NCBI RefSeq assembly: GCF_900101545.1
Contig: NZ_FMZU01000025.1
Location: 54,601 to 118,600 of the forward strand
Reading direction: 5' to 3'
DNA: 64,000 nucleotides
Origin: Variovorax sp. CF079
Lineage (GTDB): Bacteria; Pseudomonadota; Gammaproteobacteria; Burkholderiales; Burkholderiaceae_C
This document shows positions 25,990 to 34,760 of the stretch, piece after piece. The position numbers and the translations under genes are program-made. Under the pieces are notes generated by a model. The model searched no databases. It was given only the letters and a program-made list of their open reading frames with translations, and was not told where the DNA came from. Numbering within the stretch: the stretch's first letter is position 1; each line of letters opens with the position of its first letter.

Positions 25990-26192
25990 CGTTCTGATCC
26001 GCGGGAGAATCGTCATGCGGCGCATGCCAAGGCAGGAATCATGAACGCATCGATCGTCCCGGACAACCTGAATGCCAAGGCGCTCTACGAACGCCTGGGA
26101 TTCCAGATGGAGGGCGTCAAGCGCAGATCTTTCCGGGTCGATGGCACCGTACCACGATGCCTACGCGATGGCGCCGCTGCGAGAAGCCTGAC
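25990..26192 (+). pseudogene. GNAT acetyltransferase, C-terminal fragment with frameshift
   Basis: The text ASIVPDNLNAKALYERLGFQ followed by MEGVKRRSFRVDGT is the C-terminal strand-helix block of a GNAT N-acetyltransferase. One extra base near 26146 shifts the frame; the other frame continues YHDAYAMAPLREA and stops at 26192, exactly as expected for the family. The acetyl-CoA-binding half upstream is missing. Confidence 0.65.
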
Positions 26193-26194
26193 GC

Positions 26195-27199
26195 TCAGGC
26201 GGGCCCTGCCATCTTCCTGTTCTTCTTCCTCGGCTTCTCGCCGGCCGCAAGGCAGCGCGCGAGACGCTCGCTCGCGACGCGCAGCCGCTGCTTCAGCGCA
26301 GCGGGCTCCAGCACCTCGTAGTCCACGTCGAGCGCCATCAGCCAGTAGACCAGCGAATCGAGCGCGTTCGCGCCGCACTGGAGGAGGCATCGCTTCGCAT
26401 CGATCTCTTCCAGCAAGCCGGCCGATGGCGGAATGCGCCGCGCCATCGCCGCGCGCGGCGCGTGGAGCACCACGCGCGCCTGCTCGGAGTAGGGGTTGAC
26501 CGCGAGCGAGCGCGACACATAGGCGCGCAAGTCGCCGCCCTCGGGTGCGGGGCGCGGCGCGAAATGGCCGCCGGTGGCGAGCGTGCCCGCGATGCGATCG
26601 ATGCGGAAGGTGCGCCAGTCCTGGCGCGCCGGGTCCCAGGCCACGAGGTACCAGCGCTGGCCGGTGTGCACCACGCCTTGCGGCTCCACGGTGCGGGCGC
26701 TGGCGCGGCCCTGGCTGTCGGCGTAGTCGAAGGACAGGCGCAACTGCTCGCGGCAGGCGGCCGCTAGTTGCGCGAGCTGGGCCGCGTCGACCACCGGCCC
26801 GGCCCGATCGAGCGGGACGATGGCGGAGCGCAGCGCGTCGATCCGGCGGTGCAGGCGCGACGGCATCACCTGCTCGAGCTTGACGAGCGCGCGCAGCGAC
26901 GCCTCCTCGATGCCGGTGACGGCCCCGGCCGTCGCGGTGCGCAGCGCGATCGCAGTGGCGAGCGCCTCCTCGTCATCGAGCAGCAGCGGCGGCAGCGCGT
27001 GGCCCGGGCGGAACGCGTAGCCGCCCGCCACGCCGCTGCTGGCATGCACGGGGTAGCCCAGTTCGCGCAGGCGGTCGATGTCCCGGCGCAGCGTGCGCGG
27101 GTGGATCTCCAGCCGCTCGGCGAGCTCGGCGCCGGCCCAGTGGCGGCGGGTCTGCAGCAGGGAGAGCAGGCGAAGAAGACGCGAGGAGGCGGTCAGCAT
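26195..27199 (-). CDS. YafY-type HTH/WYL-domain transcriptional regulator
   Basis: A 334-residue regulator. The N-terminal winged HTH spans about residues 3-60 (GAELAERLEIHPRTLRRDID), followed by GYPVHASSGVAGGYAF. The WYL-type ligand domain follows (YLVAWDPARQDWRTFRIDRI, near residue 200) and a C-terminal WCX-like part. ATG 27199 gives the usual N-terminus; a longer start at 27247 would overlap the promoter region. It is divergent from a GST gene (119 bp between the starts), which it may regulate. Confidence 0.82.
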   Translation of the reverse strand: MLTASSRLLRLLSLLQTRRHWAGAELAERLEIHPRTLRRDIDRLRELGYPVHASSGVAGGYAFRPGHALPPLLLDDEEALATAIALRTATAGAVTGIEEASLRALVKLEQVMPSRLHRRIDALRSAIVPLDRAGPVVDAAQLAQLAAACREQLRLSFDYADSQGRASARTVEPQGVVHTGQRWYLVAWDPARQDWRTFRIDRIAGTLATGGHFAPRPAPEGGDLRAYVSRSLAVNPYSEQARVVLHAPRAAMARRIPPSAGLLEEIDAKRCLLQCGANALDSLVYWLMALDVDYEVLEPAALKQRLRVASERLARCLAAGEKPRKKNRKMAGPA

Positions 27200-27317
27200 A
27201 GCAGGACTGTAGCTCGCATCGAGGGCGGAATCTGTCCGCAATGACATCTAGAGTTCACGACATCGCAGCTGCGGCCGCGACAGTCCCCCGAAACCCCAAC
27301 CCAACCAGGAGCCCACC

Positions 27318-27926
27318 ATGTCCCTCGTCCTCTACTGGCACCCCATGTCCAGCGCCACCCCCATCGCTTGCGCCCTCGCCGAGCTCGGCGTGCCGCACGA
27401 GCGCGTCAAGATCGACATCCGCAGCGGCGAGCAGCGCAAGCCCGACTACCTCGCGCTCAATCCCAACGGCAAGGTGCCCACGCTCACGGTAGACGGCGCG
27501 TCGATGTTCGAGGCGCTCGCGATCCACCTGTGGCTAGGCGAGCGCTACGGCGTGGCGCGTGGCCTGTGGCCGAAGGCGGACACGCCTGAGCGGCTGCAGG
27601 CGACGTCCTGGTGCGCATGGTCCTACGTCACCTACGGCGCGGTGCTGGTGCGCCTGCAGGTCGCGGCGCATGGCGAGGAAGCGCTGCGCAGCGCGGCCCA
27701 TGAGGAAGCCGCGCGCGAAGGGCTGAGCCAGTTGCTTGCGCTGCTCGACGCACGCCTGGCGAAGCAGCCCTGGATGCTGGGCGCGGACTACTCGCTCGTG
27801 GACCTCGTGGTCGGCTCGGTGATCGGCTACAGCGTCTACATCGGTGCGCCGGTGTCCTCGCACCCGCACGTGCAGGCGTGGCTGCAGAAGGTGCAGGCGC
27901 GGCCCTCGATGCAGATCGAAGCCTAG
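27318..27926 (+). CDS. Glutathione S-transferase family protein
   Basis: A 202-residue GST. The thioredoxin-like N-terminal domain is seen as LYWHPMSSATPIACALAELG, then NPNGKVPTLTVDG with the cis-Pro and the following FEALAIHLWL. The all-helical C-terminal domain includes LLDARLAKQPWMLGADYSLV with the N-capping Asp. It conjugates glutathione or acts as a peroxidase on unknown substrates in the cytoplasm. It is divergent from the WYL regulator and preceded by CCAGGAGCCCACC. Confidence 0.85.
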   Translation: MSLVLYWHPMSSATPIACALAELGVPHERVKIDIRSGEQRKPDYLALNPNGKVPTLTVDGASMFEALAIHLWLGERYGVARGLWPKADTPERLQATSWCAWSYVTYGAVLVRLQVAAHGEEALRSAAHEEAAREGLSQLLALLDARLAKQPWMLGADYSLVDLVVGSVIGYSVYIGAPVSSHPHVQAWLQKVQARPSMQIEA

Positions 27927-28480
27927 GGGAGGCGACATCGCCCGCGCACCGCGCTGCAGCCGGCTCGCCTCGGCCTGCGCGCAGCGCTTGCGCCGCCAGA
28001 TGACCACGCCGGAGACGCTGAGCATCGCGACCACCAGGCCCATGGCCGAGATCAGGATGCGGACGGGCAGCCCGAGGAGGCAGCCCGAATGGATCGGGAA
28101 CTGGGCCTGCACGAAGAGGTCGGCGGCCGTGCCCTTCCACGGTTCGCTCGCCGAGTGCACGGGCGTCGAGGCTGTCGACGTAGAGCGTGCGGTGGCCGAC
28201 GCCGCCGCTGCCGTGCCAGCGCAGCTTGCGTCATCTTGCTGGGTCGCTTCTCGATTGGGGCTTGGGTTGAACGTCCAGTCCTGGCCGACTGTAGCCAGTA
28301 GCGGTCTCGGAGCTTCGGGCCCAAACGCGACTTCCCGCTTTCTACAACGAAGTGGACCTTCGGCGCTCACGTCTTCTCGTCGTCCGCGAGCGTCCGGCGA
28401 ACCCACCTTGAACGGCTCGCCTGCGGCGGCCAGGGCGACGGCTGTGCATCGCTTCGACCGCGCCGGCAGCGGCGGCCCCG
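27927..28480. other. Intergenic stretch with a PepSY-type relic
   Basis: Besides the minus-strand PepSY-like fragment (about 27936-28230), no coding sequence is recognised. A stretch near 28268 (GTCCAGTCCTGGCCGACTG) resembles one near 29230 (ACCGGTTCTGGCCGGTGACGG) and may be part of a degenerate dispersed repeat. Confidence 0.4.
27936..28230 (-). pseudogene. PepSY-associated membrane protein, C-terminal fragment
   Basis: The minus strand encodes EPWKGTAADLFVQAQFPIHS, then RILISAMGLVVAMLSVSGVV, IWRRKRCAQAEASRL. This is the last transmembrane helix and basic tail typical of PepSY-TM proteins found next to TonB siderophore receptors. The upstream part is out of frame (TSTASTPVHSAS) and the rest is missing. 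Confidence 0.6.
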
Positions 28481-29134
28481 TCAGCCCTCCGGTAAGGAGG
28501 CGGCGTTGATCGCCAGTTGCGCGGCGAACGCCCGCTGGTAGGCCGGCCGCGCTTCGCCGCGAGCGACATAGGCGGCTAGGCTGGGAAACTCGTTCAGCAG
28601 GCCGGACGGTCTCAGCCGGAGCAGCACCGACACCATCAGCAGGTCGCCCGCGCTGAAGCCGCCGTCTAGCCAGTCGCCGTCGCCCAGGCGGGCGGCCAGC
28701 TGGTTCAGTCGGGCGCGCACCCGGTCCTCGACGAGGGGCAGGCGCTCGGCCTTCCAGGGCCTGTCGCCTTCCACCAGCTTGACGGTGACGAGTTCGAGGA
28801 TGGGAGGCTCGACCGTATTGAGCGCCGCGAACATCCACGTGATGGCGCGCGCCCTTGCGTTGGCATCGGCGGGGAACAGGCCCGAGTGGCGCTCGGCGAT
28901 GTGCAGCACGATGGAGCCGGTCTCGAACAGCGCGAGGTCGCCTTCCTCGTAGGTGGGGATCTGGCCGAAGGGATGCAGCGCCAGATGCGCGGCCTCCTTC
29001 ATCGCGCGGAAGGCCACCAGGCGCACCTCGTAGGGCAGGCCGGCTTCCTCCAGCGCCCAGCGGACCCGCGTGTCGCGCGCCAGACCCTTGCCGCCGTCGG
29101 GCGACCGTTCAAAGGCGGTGATGGTGATGGTCAT
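28481..29134 (-). CDS. Glutathione S-transferase family protein
   Basis: A 217-residue GST, different from the one at 27318. The N-terminal domain shows RVRWALEEAGLPYEVRLV, HPFGQIPTYEEGDLALFETG with the cis-Pro and Glu-Thr glutathione contacts. The C-terminal helical domain has GDWLDGGFSAGDLLMVSVLL with the conserved Asp. The protein lies between two relics (PepSY upstream of its end and a repeat-like stretch before its start), so it seems to be an independent gene. Confidence 0.85.
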   Translation of the reverse strand: MTITITAFERSPDGGKGLARDTRVRWALEEAGLPYEVRLVAFRAMKEAAHLALHPFGQIPTYEEGDLALFETGSIVLHIAERHSGLFPADANARARAITWMFAALNTVEPPILELVTVKLVEGDRPWKAERLPLVEDRVRARLNQLAARLGDGDWLDGGFSAGDLLMVSVLLRLRPSGLLNEFPSLAAYVARGEARPAYQRAFAAQLAINAASLPEG

Positions 29135-29265
29135 CGTGTGTGTCCTTTCGTTCGCCGCGGATCATCGCTCTGCAGGAAAGGGCTGTGCGCTCATGCGATC
29201 AGGATTCGACTCGTTAGTCGAAAGACCGGTTCTGGCCGGTGACGGCTGTTGGGCGAATTCTGCTT

Positions 29266-29853
29266 TCAGCATTCTTCTATCGAAAGCAACGGCCACCGCT
29301 CGCCGAACCGCTTTGATTGCACTCGCTGCCGGTACGTAGCGGCGCTCGCTCTGAGCGGGTTGTGCCGAACGAGCAGTTCGAACAGGTCGTCGAGCCCGTG
29401 CGGAGCCACGACCCCAATCGATTCCTCATCATTCAGGTTGACGCCCACACATGTGGCGAACTCCGGCCAGGTGCCCACGCCTTCTTCGAGGGACCGAACC
29501 GGCGGTACCACCTGCCCGAAATTGTTGGCGAACCAGTCGTGGACCGTGGCTTGGTTCGTGACCTCCCAACGCAACGCCGGCATTGCCTCGCGGAGGCGAC
29601 GTTCAAGGTCCGCGTCCTGCCCGGGACTGTCCGCCGCGTCGTCGAAGTAGACGACGTCGACGTCTTCAATCGCTGAAGGCCGTTCATAGCCATGGAGCGC
29701 GTCCCACACGAGCGAACGCACGGCGCCGGCGCCGATGCACCAAGAGTTCAAACCAAGTGAGCGCACCACCCTCAATGCCGCCATCACGCTGCTCGACGAG
29801 CGCACCATGGCGACAAGCCGTGCCCCGAGTTCAGGCTGAGAGTGGAGGTTCAT
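29266..29853 (-). CDS. Nucleotidyltransferase-like protein (DUF925 type)
   Basis: A 195-residue protein. The motif WCIGAGAVRSLVWDAL (about residues 38-53) followed by EDVDVVYFDD carries the expected acidic metal ligands, then WEVTNQATVHDWF and FATCVGVNLNDEE in the family's second half. Proteins of this type have a degenerate nucleotidyltransferase fold and an unknown substrate. ATG 29853 gives the usual start (MNLHSQPELGARLVAMV); the frame is open upstream but poor in composition. Confidence 0.75.
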   Translation of the reverse strand: MNLHSQPELGARLVAMVRSSSSVMAALRVVRSLGLNSWCIGAGAVRSLVWDALHGYERPSAIEDVDVVYFDDAADSPGQDADLERRLREAMPALRWEVTNQATVHDWFANNFGQVVPPVRSLEEGVGTWPEFATCVGVNLNDEESIGVVAPHGLDDLFELLVRHNPLRASAATYRQRVQSKRFGERWPLLSIEEC

Positions 29854-30194
29854 GGTTTGTGGCGAAGGCAGAAGCTGTCCGCGACCGTCGGCTCTTGGCC
29901 GACTACGGTAGCACGCGAGCATAGACCCAAGGACCGCTCCCGTTGCGAAGCTGCCTCGAGCCGAACTTCGCTTCAAGACTGGCTGCAGTCATTCGGCTCC
30001 TCACCGTATGCGGCGCGTGTGCGCTCTTTTCTGCCGGCCAGCCCCTGACGAAGCGGTCAGCCACGAAATTCGGCGGCCAATAGCTGCCGCGCTCTCCCAC
30101 CGGCGAACTCGCTCGATACCTGCCGTTCGGCTTGACCATAGACCGGACCCTTGCGGTCGGTGCGGTGCCAGAGTGGGAGCCCGCGTCGGGCCTG
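29854..30194. other. Intergenic stretch, no gene seen
   Basis: Frames here are short and of shadow character. The text contains scattered short motifs that look like worn intergenic repeats (for example ATAGACC at 29930 and again at 30139), but nothing that can be named. Confidence 0.4.
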
Positions 30195-30893
30195 TCAGCC
30201 TGCGGGGCTCCCGTCGGCACGGGCGACCGGCGTGATCTGGGCGAACATGCTGCGGGCGTTCCAGGTTGGGAAGGCTCTTACGAGCGACATGGGGCCGTGG
30301 AGTCGGATGCGGCCCTCGCGGGTGGCTTGGGCCCAGGTGAGATGGCCGGCGTGCCATTTGACGAAGGCTTCGGCTTCCGCCGTGATGTAGAGGTCCTCGT
30401 CGCGGCCGGGGCACGTCTTGCAGATCTCGGTGTCTCCGAGCTCGATGAGTAGCCAATAGCGCTCAGGGCGCGGCCGACCGGTGAAGTCGAAGCGGATGAC
30501 GATGCGTCGATCCGGGAGCCGGTCTCGGCGGAGCGCGTGGCACATCGACCACAGGGCCACATACGGGTCGAGGTTCTCGGGGGCGATCTCGAGCCAACGC
30601 GCACCCCACTCACCGAGTACCTGGCAAACTGTGAAGAGCTCATGGCCCGCGGACGTGAGCTTGTAGTGGCGCCCGCGCCCGTCGGGCTTGGGTGCCGACT
30701 CGACGATACCGCGCCGTTCGAGCTGCCTGAGCCGCTCTGAGAGCAGGGTACGCGACAGTCCGGGCGCGCCCTCCAGGATCTCACTGAAGCCTCCGCACCC
30801 CAGGTGCAGGTTGCGGATGATCAGCGGCGTCCAGCGCTCGGCGAAGATCTCGGCACCACGGGCGATGGGGCAGTATTGGCCGTACGTCCTCAT
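30195..30893 (-). CDS. HxlR-family winged-HTH regulator with a C-terminal extension
   Basis: A 232-residue protein. Residues ~1-95 are an HxlR winged helix (MRTYGQYCPIARGAEIFAER, LSRTLLSERLRQLERRGIVE). A further ~130 residues (VIRFDFTGRPRPERYWLLIE, ITAEAEAFVKWHAGHLTWAQ) look like an SCP2-type or ligand-binding domain. The text is strongly reminiscent of actinobacterial regulators. It is divergent from the BBE oxidase gene with 103 bp between the starts, the usual layout for local control by HxlR proteins. ATG 30893 is chosen over the codon six residues upstream. Confidence 0.8.
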   Translation of the reverse strand: MRTYGQYCPIARGAEIFAERWTPLIIRNLHLGCGGFSEILEGAPGLSRTLLSERLRQLERRGIVESAPKPDGRGRHYKLTSAGHELFTVCQVLGEWGARWLEIAPENLDPYVALWSMCHALRRDRLPDRRIVIRFDFTGRPRPERYWLLIELGDTEICKTCPGRDEDLYITAEAEAFVKWHAGHLTWAQATREGRIRLHGPMSLVRAFPTWNARSMFAQITPVARADGSPAG

Positions 30894-30923
30894 AATCCCA
30901 GTGTCGCGCACCCACCTTCGGCT

Positions 30924-30963
30924 GTGAAGTCCAGATTTTTGACTTTACGGCCGCGGTCCGCGG
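30924..30963. promoter_or_regulatory. Candidate HxlR operator in the divergent promoter
   Basis: GTGAAGTC (30924-30931) and GACTTTAC (30941-30948) form an inverted repeat with one mismatch. Directly behind it CCGCGG-T-CCGCGG (30951-30963) is a second symmetrical site. Both lie between the starts of the HxlR regulator and the BBE oxidase, where the regulator would be expected to bind. Confidence 0.45.
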
Positions 30964-30996
30964 TGGTCCGATGTGGTCCTCGAAGTGGAGGACACC

Positions 30997-32424
30997 ATGA
31001 CGACACCAACGACCACGGAATTGGGCCACCGGAGCAAGCAGCCAACCCTCGTTGAAATCGACGGGTTTCGAGGCCGGCTGATCAGTGCCCACCACGCCGA
31101 CTACGACATCGCGCGTGCCGTGTGGAACGGCGCCATCAACCGGCACCCGCGTCTGATCGCCCGATGCATCGGGGTCGCCGACGTGGTCGCGGCTGTGCGG
31201 TTCGCCCGCGACCACGATCTGGAGATCGCCATACGAGGGGGAGGCCACAACGTGGCGGGCACCGCCGTTTGCGACGACGGGATCGTCATCGACCTCTCGG
31301 CCATGCGGGCCGTGCGGGTCGATCCCGCCCATCGCAGGGCCTGGGTGCAGGGCGGTGCGCTGTGGGGCGACGTCGACCACGAGACGCAGGTGCACGGTCT
31401 GGTCACCACCGGTGGAATCGTGAGCCACACCGGCGTCGCCGGGCTCACCCTCGGCGGTGGCGTCGGATGGCTGATGCGCAAGCATGGACTTACGGTCGAC
31501 AACCTTCTCGCCGCCGATGTCGTAACAGCCGACGGCGAGCTGCTGCGCGCGTCCGAGGACGAGCACCCCGACCTGTTCTGGGCGCTGAGCGGCGGCGGCG
31601 GCAATTTCGGCGTGGTCACCTCGTTCGAGTTCCGCCTTCACTGCGTCGGGCCGACCGTCCTGGCCGGGCCCATCCTCTGGGACGCGAATGACGCCAGCGA
31701 GGTTCTCCGCTTTTACCGCGACTTCGTCCGCGACGCTCCCGACGAGCTCGGCACAGTAGTGAGGTTTGGCACCGCGCCACCGCTGCCGGTTATTCCCACG
31801 GATCTGCACTGGCGCCCGGTGATGATGGTCGGCAACTGCTATGCCGGGCCGATCGAGGACGGTGAGCGGGCGCTCGGCCCGCTTCGCGTGTGTCGGCCTC
31901 CTCTTGTCGACCTGGTCGGCCCCACACCATACGTGGGATTCCAGAGCGCACTCGATTCGACCGTCGTCCACGGCTGGAACTACTACTGGAAGTCAACCCA
32001 CCTCCCCGATCTCAGCGATGACCTCATTGACGTGATTGCCGAGCACGCGTTCACCTGCGCGTCGCCACGGTCGTACGTGGCGATGTTCCATCTGAAGGGC
32101 GCGGTGAGCCGAGTGGCCGAGGGCGGGACAGCGTTTGGGAACCGGCAGGCTTCGCACGCGATCACGCTCGATGCGGTATGGCGGCCCGGCGAGGACTTCG
32201 CCACGCGGGACACCGCTTGGGCAAGGGGGTTCTTAGCCGCCCTCGGCCGGTTCCGGGAAGGCGTCTACGTCAACTTCCTCGGCGGCGACGAAGACCCCGG
32301 CCGGGTCCGCGAGGCGTACGGCGCCTTCGTCTATGACCGGCTGGTGGACGTAAAGACCAAGTACGACCCCGACAACGTCTTCCACAACAACCAGAACATC
32401 CGCCCGCGGTTGAGTCATGCGTGA
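30997..32424 (+). CDS. FAD-linked oxidoreductase with BBE-type C-terminus
   Basis: A 475-residue oxidase of the berberine-bridge-enzyme/6-hydroxynicotine-oxidase superfamily. The FAD domain has AIRGGGHNVAGTAVC, whose His would carry covalent FAD, and GLTLGGGVGWLMRKHGLT. The position where bicovalent members carry a Cys has SHTGVAG, so only single covalent attachment is expected. The C-terminal BBE motif is YDPDNVFHNNQNIRP. ATG 30997 follows GGAGGACACC. It is divergent from the HxlR regulator, and like it has an actinobacterial flavour, so the pair may have been acquired together. Substrate unknown. Confidence 0.85.
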   Translation: MTTPTTTELGHRSKQPTLVEIDGFRGRLISAHHADYDIARAVWNGAINRHPRLIARCIGVADVVAAVRFARDHDLEIAIRGGGHNVAGTAVCDDGIVIDLSAMRAVRVDPAHRRAWVQGGALWGDVDHETQVHGLVTTGGIVSHTGVAGLTLGGGVGWLMRKHGLTVDNLLAADVVTADGELLRASEDEHPDLFWALSGGGGNFGVVTSFEFRLHCVGPTVLAGPILWDANDASEVLRFYRDFVRDAPDELGTVVRFGTAPPLPVIPTDLHWRPVMMVGNCYAGPIEDGERALGPLRVCRPPLVDLVGPTPYVGFQSALDSTVVHGWNYYWKSTHLPDLSDDLIDVIAEHAFTCASPRSYVAMFHLKGAVSRVAEGGTAFGNRQASHAITLDAVWRPGEDFATRDTAWARGFLAALGRFREGVYVNFLGGDEDPGRVREAYGAFVYDRLVDVKTKYDPDNVFHNNQNIRPRLSHA

Positions 32425-33009
32425 GCAATGGCGACTGCCTGCTGCGAGGCCCAGAGGCAGCCATTCGACCGGCCGCTCTGGGATGCCAGTGGATTGGGAC
32501 CTTGAGATCCACGAAGGACCGCGACGGGTCGAGCGGCGCCAAGCGGCCGCTATCTGACGCCAGCATCGAAGGGCTGGTGCTGGCCGGCCGAATCCGGCCA
32601 TCGGCCGCATTTACACCATTCCTCCGGGCCACGACGCATGGGTCGAAGGCAACGACCCGTTCGTTGGCTTCGAGATGATGAGCGCAGAGGAATACGCAAA
32701 GCCCAAGAGCTGACCCCGACTGGTCTGACCTCCCTTCAGTGATGAGCGGATCGCGAGCTACTCGAGCCGGCGGCGATGGCTGCCGTCGGCTGGACCGAAG
32801 GTGGCGCGCCGAAACAGCATGCTCGGGAGCGAGGCTTCTTTCGAGCTCGTCGCCGCTCAGGACGAGAGGTCGTAGTTCCAGTCGCCGGCAGCCCAGGAGG
32901 CGGGCTGCGAATGCGGACTCGAACTACTGCGCGTACCAGCCCTAGTCCGGGACCACGCCGCGCACAGCCCAAAACGAGGTTGTAAGTGCGCGCGGACCGT
33001 CGGGAACAC
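32425..33009. other. Intergenic stretch with relics
   Basis: Contains the short cupin-like tail at 32591-32713 (listed separately). The rest (32714-33009) holds only shadow frames and the run-on tail of the cyclase fragment. Confidence 0.4.
32591..32713 (+). pseudogene. Short C-terminal protein fragment (cupin-like)
   Basis: The frame ending at the TGA 32711-32713 encodes AIGRIYTIPPGHDAWVEGND followed by FVGFEMMSAEEYAKPKS. The PPGHDAWVEG text is what is seen in the last strand of small cupin proteins. No start or upstream domain in the same frame is present. Confidence 0.45.
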
Positions 33010-33450
33010 CGCAAAGATACGCTGCCCTGACATGGCGCTGCTGCTGTCAGTGACGGCGTACACCTCGACCGGCGCCGCCTTGCCCCGGAACGACGCCGCC
33101 CCGAGGGGCTCGACCGGAATGCGTCCACCGAGTGCCATGCAGGTTGCCGGATCGATCAGGATCGTCCGCTTCGCAAGCTTGGTGTGCGCCTCGAGTCGTG
33201 CGGCAAGGTTCACCGTGCCGCCGATGCAGGTGTAGGTCGCGCGCTGCTGCGTGCCGGTGTAGCCCGCCACCATTTCGCCGGTGGCGATTCCCACGCCGAT
33301 GCGGATCGCAGGCTTGTCCGCAGCGATGCGCTCTGTGTTCAGCAGCTCGACCATCTCGACCATGTCGAGCGCCGCGCGCACCGCGGCCGCGCTGTGGTCG
33401 GGCAGCGGCAGCGGGGCGCCGAAGATGGCCATCAGCCCGTCGCCGTCCAG
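33010..33450 (-). pseudogene. Class III adenylate/guanylate cyclase, catalytic-domain fragment
   Basis: The minus strand encodes the second half of a class III nucleotide cyclase domain: DGDGLMAIFGAPLPLPDH with one metal Asp, RIGVGIATGEMVAGYTG, TCIGGTVNLAARLE, and the end of the domain LGAASFRGKAAPVEVYAV. The first metal-binding Asp region and all sensor domains are missing, since the frame begins only a few codons upstream (WLFRFQRRS). The frame runs on as non-homologous text to 32857. A truncated gene. Confidence 0.65.
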
Positions 33451-33613
33451 CGGCGACCTGCGCTGAAAGCGAAAAAGCCACACGGTCGCCTCTGGGACCG
33501 CCTCGAGTTTTTCAACAGAATTCTGCGGCGAGCTGACGATCGACAGCCCCCACTTCTACGGCAGTGCGGCGTAGTCGACAATGGGCCGCCCTCCGCAACC
33601 CCTGGAGTCACTC

Positions 33614-34441
33614 ATGTCGCCGATCAGAAGCCTCGTCTGCGCCGCGCTGCTCGCCACCGCAACGCTCCTGTCGGCCTGTGCCACGCATGGCGCGGCAACG
33701 AGCCCAGCGACGACGAGCGTAGAGGCGAAAGCGTCTCCTGCGCTCGTGCCGTTTGCGTCCGATGAAGGCCTGGCACGTCTTGGCCGCTCGGGCGCAAAGA
33801 TTGATTTCGCGGCGCTCGCCAACCAATTTGAAGCCCAGTACAACGGCACTTTCTGCGGGCCCACCTCGGCCGCGATCGTGCTCAACGCCGTGCACAGCCG
33901 CAGTGCCGACCTGCCACGCGACCACACGCGGCTGCGCAAGGACGATGTGCAGTTCATGCGAGCCGGCGCCGATCCGATCGTCCCGCGGTTCACGCAGGAC
34001 AGCGTGATCGACAGGGGCCCCAAGACACGTGCGCAGGTGCTGGGCGAGCCGATCACCATTGGCGGCAAGCAGGTCAAGGATTTCGGCTACCAGCTGCGCC
34101 AGTTTGACGCAATGCTGCGTGCAAACGCGCTCGTCACCAGAGTTGTCGTCGTTGACGATGCGCTTTCCGAGCAGGCCATCCGCGCTGACATGGCAAACAA
34201 CCTCGCGCGCGGCGGCGACTACGTGATCGTGAACTACAGGCGTGAGGCCGTGGGCCAGAAGGGAGGTGGCCACATCTCGCCGCTCGGCGCCTATGACGCT
34301 GCGTCAGACTCGTTTCTCGTGCTCGATGTCAACCCGGCTGTAGCGGGCTGGGTCTGGATGCCGACGGCCACGCTGGTGAAAGGCATGCGCACTTTCGACA
34401 CGGTGGAGAACCGTGGCTACGTGCTGGTCCACGCGCCATAA
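33614..34441 (+). CDS. Phytochelatin-synthase family lipoprotein
   Basis: A 275-residue protein with a signal peptide and lipobox LLSAC (Cys22), so it is likely anchored in the envelope. The papain-like phytochelatin synthase domain carries the nucleophile in YNGTFCGPTSAAIVLN (Cys near residue 82), the His in GGGHISPLGAYD (near 219) and the Asp in FLVLDVNP (near 237). Bacterial half-size members usually hydrolyse glutathione to gamma-Glu-Cys and rarely polymerise it. ATG 33614 places the Met directly before the signal sequence. A role in metal or glutathione handling in the periplasm is inferred. Confidence 0.83.
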   Translation: MSPIRSLVCAALLATATLLSACATHGAATSPATTSVEAKASPALVPFASDEGLARLGRSGAKIDFAALANQFEAQYNGTFCGPTSAAIVLNAVHSRSADLPRDHTRLRKDDVQFMRAGADPIVPRFTQDSVIDRGPKTRAQVLGEPITIGGKQVKDFGYQLRQFDAMLRANALVTRVVVVDDALSEQAIRADMANNLARGGDYVIVNYRREAVGQKGGGHISPLGAYDAASDSFLVLDVNPAVAGWVWMPTATLVKGMRTFDTVENRGYVLVHAP

Positions 34442-34760
34442 GCCCTCGGGCAACGCGAAGAAGTGTCGCTAGCTCATGTCCGTGCGTCAGGTGGCTCAGT
34501 CGCCATTTCTGGCACCAGTGGCCGCGGTCCCCGCTCGCGCATTGACCGACCCACCGGCACGGTTCCCTGCCTGCCGCTCTGTGACCAGCTCGATCGCCAT
34601 CGCCTCTGCGGCAGACGAGCCCGCCATCTCGTGGGCACTTGTCGCGCCCCCCGACAACGATCGCCAGCGACTGCGCCGGCGCCCTTGCCTTGATGCAGCT
34701 CATGAAATATCGGATCGACCGCGCCTAGACTGCGCGCAGACCTCCGCCGCGCGGCGCGGG
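34442..34760. other. Intergenic stretch before the deacetylase gene
   Basis: The frame of the deacetylase gene is open through most of it, but the translation before 34761 has no homology-like character (Arg/Pro-rich). No other gene was recognised. Confidence 0.45.
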
